DNA from: Phascolomyces articulosus
Taxonomy: Eukaryota; Mucoromycota; Mucoromycetes; Mucorales; Lichtheimiaceae
Reading direction: 5' to 3'
Length of the DNA stretch: 64,000 nt
Assembly: GCA_025677815.1 (NCBI GenBank)
Contig: JAIXMP010000004.1
Coordinates: 186,001-250,000, forward strand
Shown here one piece after another: positions 50,140 through 62,479 of this stretch. The first letter of the stretch is position 1; every line of letters starts with the position of its first letter. The position numbers were made by a program, and so were the translations under genes. The notes below the pieces were generated by a model, which saw only the letters and a program-made list of their open reading frames with translations, made no database searches and was not told where the DNA came from.

Positions 50140-50922
50140 GTATTGACGAAAAGAACAAATCATCACCAAATCTATGCACGACGTATCGATGGCGAACGTT
50201 TCACCACAGAATTCATCCAGGAACACTGAAATCAATGATCATTAGTCAATAAATGAAAGTACGTTGGTGGAATCGAACGATAATGAGGATACGCTCATTG
50301 ATGAATCTGATACTTCAAGTATGTGCCCTTATGCTTTTATGCTTCAAGTTTATGCTCTTACGCTTCAAGTTTATGCTCTGCTACGTTCGTCGCTTACACG
50401 GAAGCTGAACCATCTAATCCTGGTATGTCATAAAAACAATCTTTCGATAAATCTGATTATGTATGATCAATTAACGTTTCAATTTTATTTTATAAAAATA
50501 AGTACTTGAACCAGGGCAGCAGTTTTTGAACGAACATTTCCCTCCAAGATTACGAAGGCGGGGTCTCAGAGAACACATATTACGGTTGCAATGAACAATA
50601 AACATGTTGATTATCATCCCCAACGATACCAAAGTACCAAGGATGATGATTATGTGCCGTCACTACCACCATTAAAGACGATTACCTCGTTTGAAATTAA
50701 ATCCAAGTATAATTTCAAAAATCCAAGCGCAGATAAAAACACCTTTGAAAAAGTAAGTTGATGTCCATTATATTTCTTACATTCAAAAGAAGTGATAAAT
50801 GTATTTAAATAAAAATAGTTGGTATATATACTAATATTATAATGATCTATATAATATTTTTATAGACAAAAGATGTATATAATACTCTTAGTATATTATG
50901 TCAATCAACGCATTGAAATCAA
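50140..50922 (+). pseudogene. Broken multi-exon gene of unknown family
   Basis: Protein-like segments occur in order on the plus strand: an acidic stretch (ESNDNEDTLIDESDTSS, about 50267-50320), a tandem-repeat patch, TEAEPSNP before a GTATGT donor at 50423, an open stretch from an acceptor at about 50518 (FERTFPSKITKAGSQR, DDDYVPSLPPLKTITSFEI) to a GTAAGT donor at 50753, and a final piece after TTATAG at 50866 ending QSTH and a stop. Splice sites survive and fit phase, but a stop after the start region and a frameshift across the repeat interrupt the frame. No domain is recognised. It could be a decaying gene or a real gene with a different 5' structure. Confidence 0.3.
50307..50382 (+). repeat. 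About three copies of a 21-bp tandem repeat
   Basis: CTTCAAGTTTATGCTCTTACG and close variants occur back to back, starting with CTTCAAGTATGTGCCCTTATG, with an 8-base partial copy between the first and second units. The third unit carries two extra bases, which shifts the frame of the surrounding coding remnant. Confidence 0.7.
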
Positions 50923-53131
50923 AATATCTTACTGAAATACAAAATGTATAAAAAGTCTGAATCGGAAGTATAAAATAGAAATACGAAGGTATTTATAAAT
51001 TGCAAAATGACACGTTGAAAATTAATGCATATATTTAATACATTTAATAGAAACATCTATATACTTCAAAACTACTTAATGCCGTTGCAATCCTTAGTGA
51101 TTCCACATTCTCCTTCTCCTTTTTTTCATATATTTTGCCTGGTTCCAAAGGAGATATAGAAGCTATCTTAATGGAAGCATCCAGGTAAAGATGTCTGAGG
51201 AATGGGGCAACTCTAAATAAATATACCTTGCGACTAACGTGTTGATAACCTATTATATTGACTTTGTTCAAATGAGGGCTGTGAGCATATATTATCAGGA
51301 TGCGTAGTATGATATATTCATGGAAATAAAAGTGAGCACGATCCATTTTGTTAAAGATTCCATTAAGTTACGCGAAGACTCTATCCACGATGTTGCCCGT
51401 TGGAAATCAATCCAAGAACTTGTACTGTCCCCAACAATTGGAATCAGTGAACATTATCGATGAAGTATTTTGAATGAATGGCAACATTGATGGTGGGTGG
51501 AATAGGCGTAGTACTATATGATATATGAGGAGGATATTCAACATTTTATTGAGTGATATATAATCGTTTTCATCGTTTATAGCTATCTTTTTATTTGGAT
51601 CAAAGGAAACATTAGAAATCCTCGGTAAGCAAGCAACCAATCTGAAGAATTCTTATGACTATTCGTTAGCAGCTGTAATAGATCAAGATGAAGCTGGACA
51701 CACTACTGGGTAGTGTAATAAATTAAATACTATTGAATTCCATCTCAAACACCTCCCCTCCCCCTTTTCTTGTCATTCATTGTTTACAATGAAGTCTTGT
51801 TTATAAAAAAAAGCTGGCCATTTTATTGTATAATATATCAAACAAATCGATCTACAAAAAAATCTTACCCTCTAATATTTTATGAATAATAATGTGTACT
51901 TCTCCCCAACTACAATATAAAATCAAGCACAATATACTCCCATATTTGTATCCAGAATGTGTACAAGTACAATAACCATAAATAATTTTTGCCATTGATA
52001 GTAAATCAAATATTATATACATTCAAATCCAATATATTCATTATAATTTCTTGTAGCGAGTATGATGATATACTATTTAAATAATCTTAATAAATTCACC
52101 TATTGTTCTGACAGCCTACTATATTTATTTAGGCTCTCCATTCAACAATTCTTTAGTATTCTCTGCACTGTTTTTTATCCTCTTTTATTATACCAATACT
52201 TCACTCTTATTTTCAATCGCCATAAATACAGTGTTTTTAACAAATAAAAATGTCGTATTTTATCAAAATCAATGTTGCTCCAAAAGAGGCAATCGCTCTA
52301 TATTTACTATTACGAATACTCATGCTCTTTGCTCCGATCCTTCACATCATCACTGTCGCATCAATCTTCCTTCCTTACTGCGGTAATCGTTAGATGTATT
52401 ACGTTATTCGTTTCCTTGAGTATACACCATGCTACGATAACCCTCCTGCCTGCCATACCAACAATACCATCTTACGATCCATGTTGTCGTTTATACAATC
52501 CACATTATCTGGTCCCCCATGGATTCGTGCTTTTTCATATCGCGTCATGCACATACTTTGATATTTTATTCAATGTTGATTCTTTGCCATGTTCTGTCAT
52601 CCACCTTATCTGATCCTTCATCCGTTGTGTCGCGTCACTTCGTCCCACACTTAGTATGTTCATATAAAGGTCGAGACTTTTTCTTTATGTATTATGTATA
52701 CTATCTTTGTACCAACCTTGGGATGTGGGAAGTGATTACGCCACGTAAGATTGGTGATGACGGGTTTACAATAATTCAGGGACATATTATTTTCTTTGTC
52801 GTTGGAAAAAAATTGTACTTGTTTCTGATTCTTTGTTGCAAGCAATGAATGTATATTAAAAAAGTTGATTGTTTGCATAGTACATATGTTTTTTGCCATG
52901 GTTAAAAATACTTGTTAAATAATGATATAATAAAAAAACGGGTGTATCATTAGGAACAAATCTTTCCATTTATTGACAACATCAGAGTTTAATTAGCAGC
53001 CATTATACCCCGCATTTTTTAAGCGGATTTAAAAAATAATAGCTTGGTCATATGAAAAATTAAAATAGAGCTTTTCTCGCTGACAAAAACGCTTTTTCAA
53101 CTTTTTATCCTTTTTTCCTCACTTTACACAA
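50923..53131. other. Gene-poor stretch with coding remnants and PEX19 promoter
   Basis: A plus-strand protein-like but interrupted stretch lies at about 51325-51470 (REDSIHDVARWKSIQELV). Two overlapping unassigned frames occur at 52272-52613 and 52519-52848, in a patch less AT-rich than its surroundings. None has a domain I recognise. The last 150 bases before 53132 are T/C-rich, as expected for a 5' flank. Confidence 0.35.
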
Positions 53132-54671
53132 ATGTCTGCTCCCGCTGAAAAGAAACCTGCACAACAAGACGCTGACTCCGATTTGGACGATTTGCTCGAT
53201 GGTAAGGATAAAAAAGAACTTTATTTCTATGGAGTAAAGAGGAAAAGAGAGAGGGGAAAAAAAGGCATAGCGCCCCACCCTATGCTTTGTTTTGTTTTAT
53301 GGTGAAAGGAAATGGCCATGACTAAAAAAAACTGCGGAACCCACCCTATACGTGGCGTTTCTAGATGTCCTTGATGACTTTAACACATTGTCCACTTCGG
53401 AAAAGAAGGGTGCAAGTGAGAAAACAGAAGGCAAGAAGCCTCAGGAAGAACCAACAGAGTCCTCTGCTTCGCTGGACGATATGTTTGATGAGGACGAGTT
53501 TGCTAAACAATTAGCAGCCAATATGCAAGAACTTATGGGACAAATGGACCAAGACAAAGAAATGAAGGAAACTTTTGAAAAGATTTGGAGTTCATTTGAA
53601 GCTACTGAAAATGAGGAAAAAGGTGAATCTACAACAACTGCTTCAAGATCAGTACCTGAAGTAGCAACCACAGCAGCAGGAGCTGGTAGCAATAATAAAC
53701 CAGGTTCAGGGCAACCTTCTTTCCAAGAAACAATTGCACAAACCATGAATAAGCTTAAGGATAGTTCAAAACAAGTGGATGTAAGTTGCGATATTTTATT
53801 ATTTGAATAAGAGAGAGTAAGGCGATAGGTGGGGGGATGTGGATTATATAGAGAAAGATAGATCCAATTTATATATAAATACTCATATATGGACACTATA
53901 GTCATCAATTGCTGAGGAAGGCGTACCTGATGATGCATTTATGGCAGAAATGATGCGGCAGATGGAATCTTTAGCAGAAAATGGTGAATTTGAAAATGTA
54001 CTGGAAGGCATGATGCAACAGCTTATGTCAAAGGAATTGTTATATGAGCCAATGAAGGATATGGCTAGCAAAGTAAGTTTTTCTTTTTCCACATTTTTTG
54101 GGCTATTTTGTGTAGGGGTTGCTTATTAGGATGATATGGGATGAGAGAGAAATGTGGATGATGATGATGAAAATCAAAAGGAAATTGAGTTTGCTAATCA
54201 TATATATTCCAAATTATCATTTTTCCTAATTAATTTTTATAGTACCCTGATTGGTTGAAGGAAAATAAGGATAAATTATCTCAAGCCGAATATGAAAAAT
54301 ATGAAAAACAACATGAACTTTGTAAACAAGTGGTTGCAAAGTATGATGCATCTAATTTTGATGAAAAGAATGAAGCACAATCAAGAGAAATCATGGATCT
54401 TATGCAAAAGGTAAACAGGGATTATTTTTTTTGTATATTTGATTATATGCAACAATTTCCATGGGTAAAATTAACCTTTCTATATGTTCCCTTTTTCTAT
54501 ATTTTTTCCCACCGCCCAACATTATGAACAATCAAATATAAATAGATGCAAGATCTTGGTCAACCACCAGCAAGCATGCTTGAAGAATTAGCTGGTCCAG
54601 GAGGATTGAACTTGGGCCCTGGTGGCATTCCAGAAGATTTAAAAGATTTAGAAAATTGTAACATCATGTAA
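53132..54671 (+). CDS. PEX19: Peroxin Pex19, farnesylated peroxisomal membrane-protein receptor
   Basis: Five exons (53132-53201, 53365-53780, 53902-54072, 54243-54410, 54546-54671) give 316 residues. The N terminus is acidic (DSDLDDLLDDVLDDF), as expected for the Pex3-binding region. Helical motifs follow, including FEKIWSSF, FQETIAQTMNKLK, FMAEMMRQMESLAENGEFE and YPDWLKENKDKLSQ. The last residues are CNIM, the CaaX farnesylation signal of Pex19. Pex19 binds newly made peroxisomal membrane proteins in the cytosol and docks them on Pex3. Four of the junctions lie between or near codons in simple phase, and all sites are GT-AG. Confidence 0.96.
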
Positions 54672-55165
54672 TAATAATAATAATAAACTATCTACTCTCT
54701 CTATATATAAATAATCCATCCTCATCATCATTGTCGTTATCATTATTATCCATCATTTATACCACGAGAACCAATAATTCAATAATTAATTAACCAAAGA
54801 AAAGGACAACAATAAATATAAAGAGACACATGAAGTTATTTTTTTTTGATGTTGCATATACTTATATACAAATGGTTTTAATCTTTTTGAATAATATATG
54901 ATGGAATAATATAAAAAGAAAAAAAATAATCGATGCAAAAATGTAATAGATTTTGAGTAATGGGATTTTTTGTGTGTAAAAAAAGAAATAGAATATATAT
55001 AGAGATAGAGTTAACAAAAAAAAGATGATGAAGAAGTGTATAATAAATGGGAGATGGGTGGGAAAAAGGCGTATGAAAAGGATAAAAGGAGTAGGAGGGA
55101 TTTTTTATATGATAAATGTGTGTAATGTTGTGTGTGTTATATATTAAAGAGGATGGTTTGTATGT
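54672..55165. other. Intergenic between convergent PEX19 and desaturase genes
   Basis: AT-rich, with AATAAT runs just after PEX19 and A/G-rich runs before the desaturase stop. It holds the two 3' UTRs; nothing else is seen. Confidence 0.5.
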
Positions 55166-56715
55166 TTAGTTGTCCTTCTTGCGAGACATAACTTCCATAC
55201 CATGCTTCAATACACCAACACGCATTCTAGTAAGAAGGTTACGTGCACCATTGGAATGGTTATAAACACCACCGTTAAAGGCAGAAGTAACATCCTTACC
55301 AAGACTGGTACGAATATACTTTTCACCACCAGGATGTTCATTGATAAAGTTTTCCATATCGTATAAGATACCTTCGATCAAGACCCATTTCTTGTTTTGG
55401 TTATCGACCAAATCTTGGAATTCATCCCAGGTGAAAACGGGCAAATCTTCAATAGGAGTACCATATTCAAGTCTTCTCTTGACAGCGGCGAGTTTCTTTT
55501 CTTGCATTTGAATCTTACCCTTGGTAACTTCGTTAGCAGGGAAAGTCTTCAAATCATAAGTCAAACCAAAAACAGAAAGAGCACGAATGAGCCACTTGGT
55601 AGGATCATATTGATAATAGACAATGGCATTACGGTAATCTTGAGGGAATTCGTGATGGAAGTTGTGATAACCTTCACCCATAGTGACCAAAGCAGTGATC
55701 CAATGGTCACGAGGAGTATGATGATCATCAAAGGTATCTTCACCAAGGAAATGAGCCAAACTGTTGACACAGAAAGTAGCATGATGAACGAAGCAAAGTC
55801 TAGCAACACCAGCATAGAAGTAACCACCCTAAAAAGTAATTGGTTTTGTTTTAGCCGGAAGCTCAATGAGAAACATGTTTGTTTGATTGATAGAATAAAA
55901 AAATATAGAATATTTACTCTGAAATCTCCCCAACCAAGACCGGCGACAAGAGTAGGGAACAAGAAGCCCATACCAAGGGCAAAGTAGGGGTAATATTTAT
56001 GTTGGAAAGCAACAATGGGATCAGCCTTCAAATCAGCAACATCAGCATAACCAATTCGGTTCTTGGGACGAGAGACAAGCATCCAACCAAGATGAGAGAA
56101 GAAGAAACCACGATGGGCACTATAAGGGTCCTTATCAGTATCAGTCCATCGATGATGAGCACGATGACCTCGAGACCACCAATGAATAGAACCTTCGACA
56201 GCACCAGCACCAGCAAAGCAGAACCACCATCGAACAATTTCAGTAGCACGATAAGCACGATGAGCCCAAAGACGATGATAACCTAATAAACAAAAAAAGC
56301 AGTGATACGAGAAGTTTTTTTTAGTAAATCTGAAGATGAATTTTTTGCTCAACAAATATATATTATAACAAACAATAAGAGCTATTGTTATTTATTGTTA
56401 TATATATAGTTATATTGAGAATTGATGATATTTGTTGGGTTTATAAAACGTACCACCAGTAATACCAAGACCTGTGATGAAGTAATAGATGATGGTCCAG
56501 TATAAGGTCTTTGTTTGTAATTCGGTAGTCAACATGCCGTACAAGGCGATCAATGGGGTGCCGAGCAACAAGATAGATTGAATCCAATTCACATGTTTGT
56601 GCCAGTTTTGTAAAGTAGTAGGTTCATCAAAGAGTGGAGGCATTGCCTTCTTTTCGAGAGGAGGTTTTCGAGCCTCGGACTCAGTATATGCGTAAATGAC
56701 GTCCGTTGTTGACAT
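55166..56715 (-). CDS. OLE1: Delta-9 acyl-CoA (stearoyl-CoA) desaturase with C-terminal cytochrome b5 domain
   Basis: Three exons (56454-56715, 55918-56282, 55166-55828) give 429 residues. All three histidine boxes are present: HRLWAH (90-95), HRAHH and HNFHH. Hydrophobic segments such as WTIIYYFITGLGITGGYH and FALGMGFLFPTLVAGLGWGD form the membrane core. The C terminus is a cytochrome b5 domain with the heme-binding HPGG in FINEHPGGEKYI. The enzyme inserts the first double bond into palmitoyl- or stearoyl-CoA in the ER membrane, using its own b5 as electron donor, as in yeast Ole1 and Mucorales delta-9 desaturases. C-ending codons are frequent, suggesting high expression. Confidence 0.97.
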
Positions 56716-57464
56716 GATGGAATGATAGGATATTAGATGATTATTTTTTTTCTTTTATATATATATATTGGTTTTTTTTTTGGATGTTGCTGGTTTGAAA
56801 GATGGAAAAGGACAAAGAAGTTTAAATACTTGTCTGAGAAATGGCCTTTATATTGAATTTCTGCGGAGCTCTTTCGATTGTTGGCCTGCCTTTGGGGCAG
56901 TGGGGTGACCCAGCATCCAATAGGAAAGTCCAATTTTACTCTTGATCCGTATTCTCTGGCACTTTATCTTTTTGGCATGCTTTCCCTCCCCCCTTTTTTG
57001 AATATCCATTTCAAGACATATCAAGATGACACATCAATCGCCACATCCACAATTATTGGGACTTTTTAAAGGACATGATATGATTTTTTTAATTTTAATA
57101 GGAAAACTATCTAGCACAATCATTCAACCCAACGTAAACATGTGATTTCCCGCACAGGCCTTGTCTTTTTCTTTGATCTACTAAGTATAATTCTCGTCTC
57201 TATTATGTACTCATTCTAAAACCGACACTCAACACACTGATTATAGATAAGTCTAATGTTGTCTGTCACTCCACCCGTTATATAATTAATAAACTTCTTC
57301 GTACTTTTTCACAAAATGCCACATGGCAAAAAATTTTATTTTATGGTATAAGAAATGCTTGGGTTTTTTTTTTTCTTTGAATATGATTATTTACATGATG
57401 AATATTATTAATTTTTATGATGATTTTCTCTTCGTTTTTTTTCTTTTTTTTTGGGTATAATATA
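56716..57464. promoter_or_regulatory. Desaturase promoter and BCS1-like 3' flank
   Basis: A TATATATATAT tract lies about 40 bases upstream of the OLE1 start (56757-56767). GGGGTGACCCAGCATCCAAT at 56903-56922 includes a forward CCAAT box (56918-56922) about 200 bases upstream, a plausible CCAAT-type site. The stretch nearer 57400 is T-rich. Confidence 0.4.
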
Positions 57465-60032
57465 TTATGATTCTTCTTTGTGATCTGAAGTAGACGAGGC
57501 TGAAGAGATAGCCGAGTCATTATCATTATTTTCTTGTTCATCCTCTTGGTCTTCTTCTTCTTGTTTATCTGGGGTATTATTATCAACATTTTCTTGTGGT
57601 TGTTTAACAACAGGTTCTTCCTTTGCTACCTCTGTTGCTGCTGCTGCTGGTTCTTCTTTATCAGCAACTGGTTCTTCTTCCTTAGATGCTGTTTCTTCCT
57701 TCTTTGCTGCGACTGCTTCTTCTTCCTTAGATGCTGTTTCTTCCTTCTTTGCTGCGACTGCTTCTTCTTCCTTAGATGCTGTTTCTTCCTTCTTTGCTGC
57801 GACTGCTTCTTCTTCCTTTTGTTTCTTGGCATCTTCTTCTTTTTTCCGTTCATGCTCTTTGGCTTGTTCCCGATCCACCTTGACCTTTTCTAAAAACTCA
57901 GGAATACCATCAAAGATTCTTGCATATAAGCCTTTTTCGGGATTTTGAGCATCAGCGGTCATCCATAATGTAATGAAATAATTTTCCAACTCTGCAGTCG
58001 TGACATAATCTGCTGGGATACGATCGGCGAATTCTACTTTTTTTCGTAATAAGAATTCCTTGCGTTCACCTTCCATCACAGGCTCTAAAGTATCAGGGTC
58101 ATGACCAAAGAATTGCCAAAACATTTCCTGGATTTGATATGCATCTGCATAACCTAATTCCATCTTCATATCCATTCTTCCAGGACGTAACAAAGCAGGA
58201 GGTAATTTACTAATGTCATTTGCTGTCATAAAGATCACTATCAAAAACCAAAAAAAAAAAATCAGGGCCAAAAAAAAAATACCCAAAAAAAAAGTGAGAA
58301 TGAGTTTCAAAAATTGAAAACAATTGTTGGATTCTATTTGACTTGGCAAGTTTCGAACATGTTTCAAACAATTACTTACTTGAACCCGATTGACCTTGAA
58401 TACCATCCAATGCATTCAAAATTCCCGCAATGCTACTGGTAATACGATCACCCTTATTGCTGATATTTCGGATATAATGATCGAAATCTTCCAATACAAT
58501 GATACAATTGCTAGGTGCATCATTTAACATATCACTGAAATCTGAATCACTATAAACATCCAGTAAACTGGCTATACCAATATCCATGCCGAGATTTGAC
58601 TATATAATAAAAATTGTACAACCCTTGAGTAACATGTTATTGTGCGGGGAAACACTTTTAATATGAAATAATACTTACAGCTAAGGCTTGAATCAAGGAT
58701 GTTTTACCAGTACCAGGTGGACCATATAATAAATAACCACGTCGATAAGGTACACCACGCGTCTTATACCATCTCTTTCTTCGACGGAATTTATCCATAT
58801 CTATTATAAGGACAACAATGGTTGTTTGTTTGTTAGTGACAACCGCAGCAATCTTATTTTAGCCATTTTATCAATTTTTTTTTCGTGCTACGTTACCATT
58901 TACAACTCTTTCTTTTACGCCTTCTTTTAATACTACAGTTGACAAAGCCCTTGGTTCCATTGACTTGAAAAAGTCCCAAGAACTATAACCATAGTTATAT
59001 TTGTGAATGGTCAACTAATGAAAATTAATTATAATTATGGATGAGCATGATAATAATAATAATAATAATAATAATACACCTCTTCTTTATAGATTCATAT
59101 ATATAAATATTGTTTACCTCATTGGATTGACGTTCATTATAGATATCAGTCCATTCTTGAATAAATTGTTTTAAAGTATCCAAAGTGGAATCTTCCATTC
59201 TAATTTATTATATTTCAAACGTTAGCAAATTTATTTTGACGATCTTTTTTTTTTTTTTGAGTGTGAAAATATTATAACTTACGTGATGATCAGCATTCGA
59301 CTGACAAATCGACCACGGAACATACCACCTTCTACTTGTTCTTCATCATCCTTTGCCTTCTTAACAGATCTCCATGATACTGATAAACTGTAACCTTTAT
59401 ATTCGATTTGACTTGTCAACTCCTCAGCTATGTATAAAATAGAAAACTAATGTTAAAAAAGATGTATTCTATTTTTCATAGTGTAACCAAATAACAATAA
59501 TACTTACGAGGATAAAAGGTCACCACTTTCTTTTTATTAAGTTCACCACCTTCTTCAACTTCATCACAGTCTGCATCAATATCTTCGTAAGTGGCAAAAA
59601 CACGATTAAGACCATCCAATTCACGAATTTTGCTGCGAACAAAATCATCGACAGCAATATAAGCCTTATCGCTTGTGATCAACTGAACAGAGACAGTTTC
59701 GGGGTCTGGTCGCCGCAGTCTATCGGTAATTGATTCAACAAGGTCCCACCATTTTGTTCGAAGAAGAGCTATTATAGTTATTTTTATTAGTATTGATATA
59801 TTATTCTCTTTTTTTTATTTAAAATCAATGAAATAAAATCATGGTACTTACAAGCAATATAGTATACCAAACTAAGAACAACAAAATCATTACCGAAATA
59901 ACGTTTACCAAGTTCTACCAAACGTTGACCGATTAAACCTTCCCAGAAACGTTCATCAATGATATGTTCAAGAAAAGTCAAAATTTTGTCCAAAACGAAT
60001 GAACGCGTAACAAGTGTTGAGGGCGTAGGCAT
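57465..60032 (-). CDS. BCS1-like AAA ATPase with Glu/Lys-rich repeat tail
   Basis: Eight exons (59852-60032, 59508-59768, 59283-59427, 59118-59199, 58897-59014, 58679-58800, 58380-58599, 57465-58237) give 633 residues. The N-terminal part has a hydrophobic [11 protein letters not shown] segment and the BCS1-specific region ([20 protein letters not shown]). The AAA core shows [14 protein letters not shown] (Walker A, 289-296), CIIVLEDFD (Walker B) and [21 protein letters not shown] with the arginine finger. Bcs1 proper translocates the folded Rieske protein across the inner mitochondrial membrane. This protein is longer because of a 150-residue acidic tail containing three 15-residue repeats, so it may be a fungal BCS1 paralogue rather than BCS1 itself. 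Confidence 0.88.
57671..57818. repeat. 45-bp in-frame tandem repeat in the BCS1-like gene
   Basis: Three near-identical 45-bp units and a partial fourth, period fixed by CTTAGATGCT at 57681, 57726 and 57771. Each encodes a 15-residue block (variants of [15 protein letters not shown]) on the minus strand. Identity at the DNA level, third positions included, indicates recent expansion. Confidence 0.9.
59050..59076. repeat. AAT trinucleotide microsatellite in a BCS1-like intron
   Basis: About eight AAT/ATA units in the intron between exons 4 and 5 of the BCS1-like gene. Confidence 0.75.
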
Positions 60033-61639
60033 TGTTTATATTTTATATAAAGTAGTTTCAATAGTTGTAGTAAAGGACGAAATGATACAACAAATGGGTG
60101 TTTTGTAATAAGTGAAAAGAAAAAAAAAGTGAAAAGACAAAGGGTACGCCCTTTTTATAAAAAAAAAAGAAAGTTTTTTTTTTCTGTTACTGGTGGTACT
60201 GCGCCGCATTTTTTGTTGTTGATATGTTTTTTCTCCATTATGCTAGAAACAATACGGCGCGCACCCATCATCATCACACTGTGAGTGGTTCATGCGTGTG
60301 AGTTTGTTTGAATCTTAAATCCAACTTTTTTTTAGCTGGTGTTCCGCAGCTATGGTAAAAAAAAAAAAAAAGAGTCAAGGTTACATTGCCATGGCAACGA
60401 TGTAACACAACACTTTTTTTATCTTAAGTAGTATTTACTATTGCACCGCCGCAGCATTTATCTATCCCATCGCCACAGTTACTATTGTTACCCCCAGGTT
60501 GAATTCATCGTTTTTTTTAAAATCATTACCTATCATCACACTGCGCCTCATCGTTAGCACCAACATTTTTTGGGTTTATATTACTTGATTATATAAAATA
60601 TAATATATTCTTCTTGCCACGATATAAAATAATAATGACTCATGATGTTGTTATGCTGTCAAATTAGATTGACTTTTTTGGTGCATCCTCCTTTAATTTT
60701 CTAAATTAAGAAATTGTTATGGTGCTACAAAAAAAACGCGCTATGACTTTTTATTTTGATTGCTTTATTTTTACTTGACTGGCTCCTTCTATTGACGATT
60801 TACACAATAAGAAGAATCCTCTTGTAATCCAAAAGAATGTATTTCAATTATTAAAAATATTTAAACCATATTATACTCTAACTGTTATTTGCTTTTAAAT
60901 ATAATAATATATTAATAAAGAATATATAAAAAAAAGATGATGTCAAACGTTTAAGGACGATGGATGGCGGAACACTTCCAGTGGCATTCATTTTGTGTAA
61001 CAAATACTACAACAACGCACCTCTTTATTTGTTTATACCGCCGAATTCTTCTACCAAAATGTAGGTAAATACTCGGTTTGGCATCCAAATATCATCAATT
61101 GATCAGGTGCAGTTGTAGTTACTGTTGGTCTAATAAAATTATGCCAAGTCTACCATCACCTGGTGTAACCGTAAATAATGATATCATTTTATCATTACGA
61201 CAAAGATGTAAATGATAAAGAAGAATACAGAGATAAAATACCGATCAATTTTGTCATCAAAGAAAAAAAAAGTACTGCGGCTACCAGTTCTATCACGCCC
61301 ACAAATATAGATTAAATATACGTATTAGAGGTTTATGTTCTACCCACGCGAAATCAGTTGTCGAACTGCCTTGCAAGTGATAACCCTTTTATAATGCTTA
61401 ATATTATGATAATATGATTGCTTTTAACCAGAAGGAAACAACAACAGAAACGTTCTTGGCTCTCGAGTAGTATTTTAATATAAAACACTCCAATAAGAAC
61501 GGAGCACGTTAGAATAACCGGTTCAAATAATCCACCATAACTCTTGTAAAAAAAACCTAATTAAAAAATAGGTATTATATTTGTAATAAAAACACATAGT
61601 AACCTATCTACATTCTTTCAAGTATACATTGATAAGTTT
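60033..61639. promoter_or_regulatory. BCS1-like promoter and gene-poor flank
   Basis: Contains several homopolymer A/T runs, GCGCC-containing patches near 60200-60260 and the palindrome described at 60380. No open frame with protein-like composition is visible until 61640. Confidence 0.4.
60380..60406. promoter_or_regulatory. X-box-like palindrome, possible RFX-family binding site
   Basis: The core TTGCCATGGCAA (60386-60397) is a perfect 12-bp palindrome and fits the RFX X-box consensus GTNRCC-N-RGYAAC in half-site form. It is enclosed by outer arms GTTACAT and ATGTAAC. It lies about 350 bases upstream of the BCS1-like start. Fungal Rfx1/Crt1 proteins bind such sites; function here is inferred. 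Confidence 0.4.
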
Positions 61640-62479
61640 GTGAATATGGTATTGTTTGAGAACGTTTATTCATTAATATATATATATGCAAAATTCAAAA
61701 TAGACTTCACCTTGGATGAATTTCGAAAAGTTATCCTCGGCAACCCTTACCATCCTCTCCATGACCAGAACTTTCACTGGATGGAATCGCCCATGTTAAA
61801 AGTATTGGATTTCCTTTACCATGACATTGGCCATAAATATACCCAGTCAAGATGATTTAATGATTAAAATTTGGTGTTTAGTGATCACGCTTAGGATGCT
61901 GAAGGTTTCAAAAGGTTATCATGTAAGTTGTCATATGGGTATGAGATATACCTATTATTCATATACGTGATATAGTATAGTTTTGAATATTAGACTTATA
62001 TAATAATATATGCTATGGCGCATGTGCTTTTTAATTATTAAAAAAGCACAGCAGCCATCCATTACCCTCACGTATCAATAACAACAGTACCTGGCCTTGG
62101 TGGGTATTGAATCTTTTCAACGAAAGAAAACTGGTAGTAAGGTTGACTTGCTATTCAAAAACGAAATAAACGAAATGGGCACTACTGAAGCCAGCAAAAC
62201 AACAGATATGGATTCAACCAAAGTCACAGTTGAATATGGTATTAAGACACCCAAAGTACTCAATGAAATGTTTTATGATATGATGACCATCAATAATACA
62301 TCTTGTTTACACACTATTCAAGTATTTGGATATATTGTTCCTGGTAAATATCACTCATATACATGAAAATACACGATGCATTTCTTGATCTAACAAATGG
62401 TGCATTTTGCCGTAGGTTTGCAAATTCTACCAACGGTCACGGATTGTCGTAGTGGTGTTGTCTCCAGAATAAATCGATC
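61640..62479 (+). pseudogene. Decayed gene-family copy 1 (related to the copy at 63.7 kb)
   Basis: Protein-like segments on the plus strand: FTLDEFRKVILGNPYHPLH at about 61704 onward, an open stretch 62097-62366 with KVDLLFKNEINEMGTTEAS and KTPKVLNEMFYDMM, and, after a surviving intron (62343-62415, GTAAAT...CCGTAG), GLQILPTVTDCRSGVVSRIN. Splicing gives FGYIVPGLQILP in frame. Stops separate the first segment from the second and end the third. The arrangement of a DLxF...E.G..E. motif followed by LPKVLxxM-like and GYIxxGLQ-like motifs recalls a large hypothetical-protein family of Mucoromycota; that is memory-based and unverified. Confidence 0.45.

Noticed and set aside
55397..56286. Plus-strand frames across the desaturase
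   Set aside because: Antisense to clear OLE1 exons with histidine boxes; no domain of their own.
57534..57893. Phe/Cys-rich hydrophobic frame on the plus strand
   Set aside because: The antisense reading of the Glu/Lys repeat tail of the BCS1-like gene.
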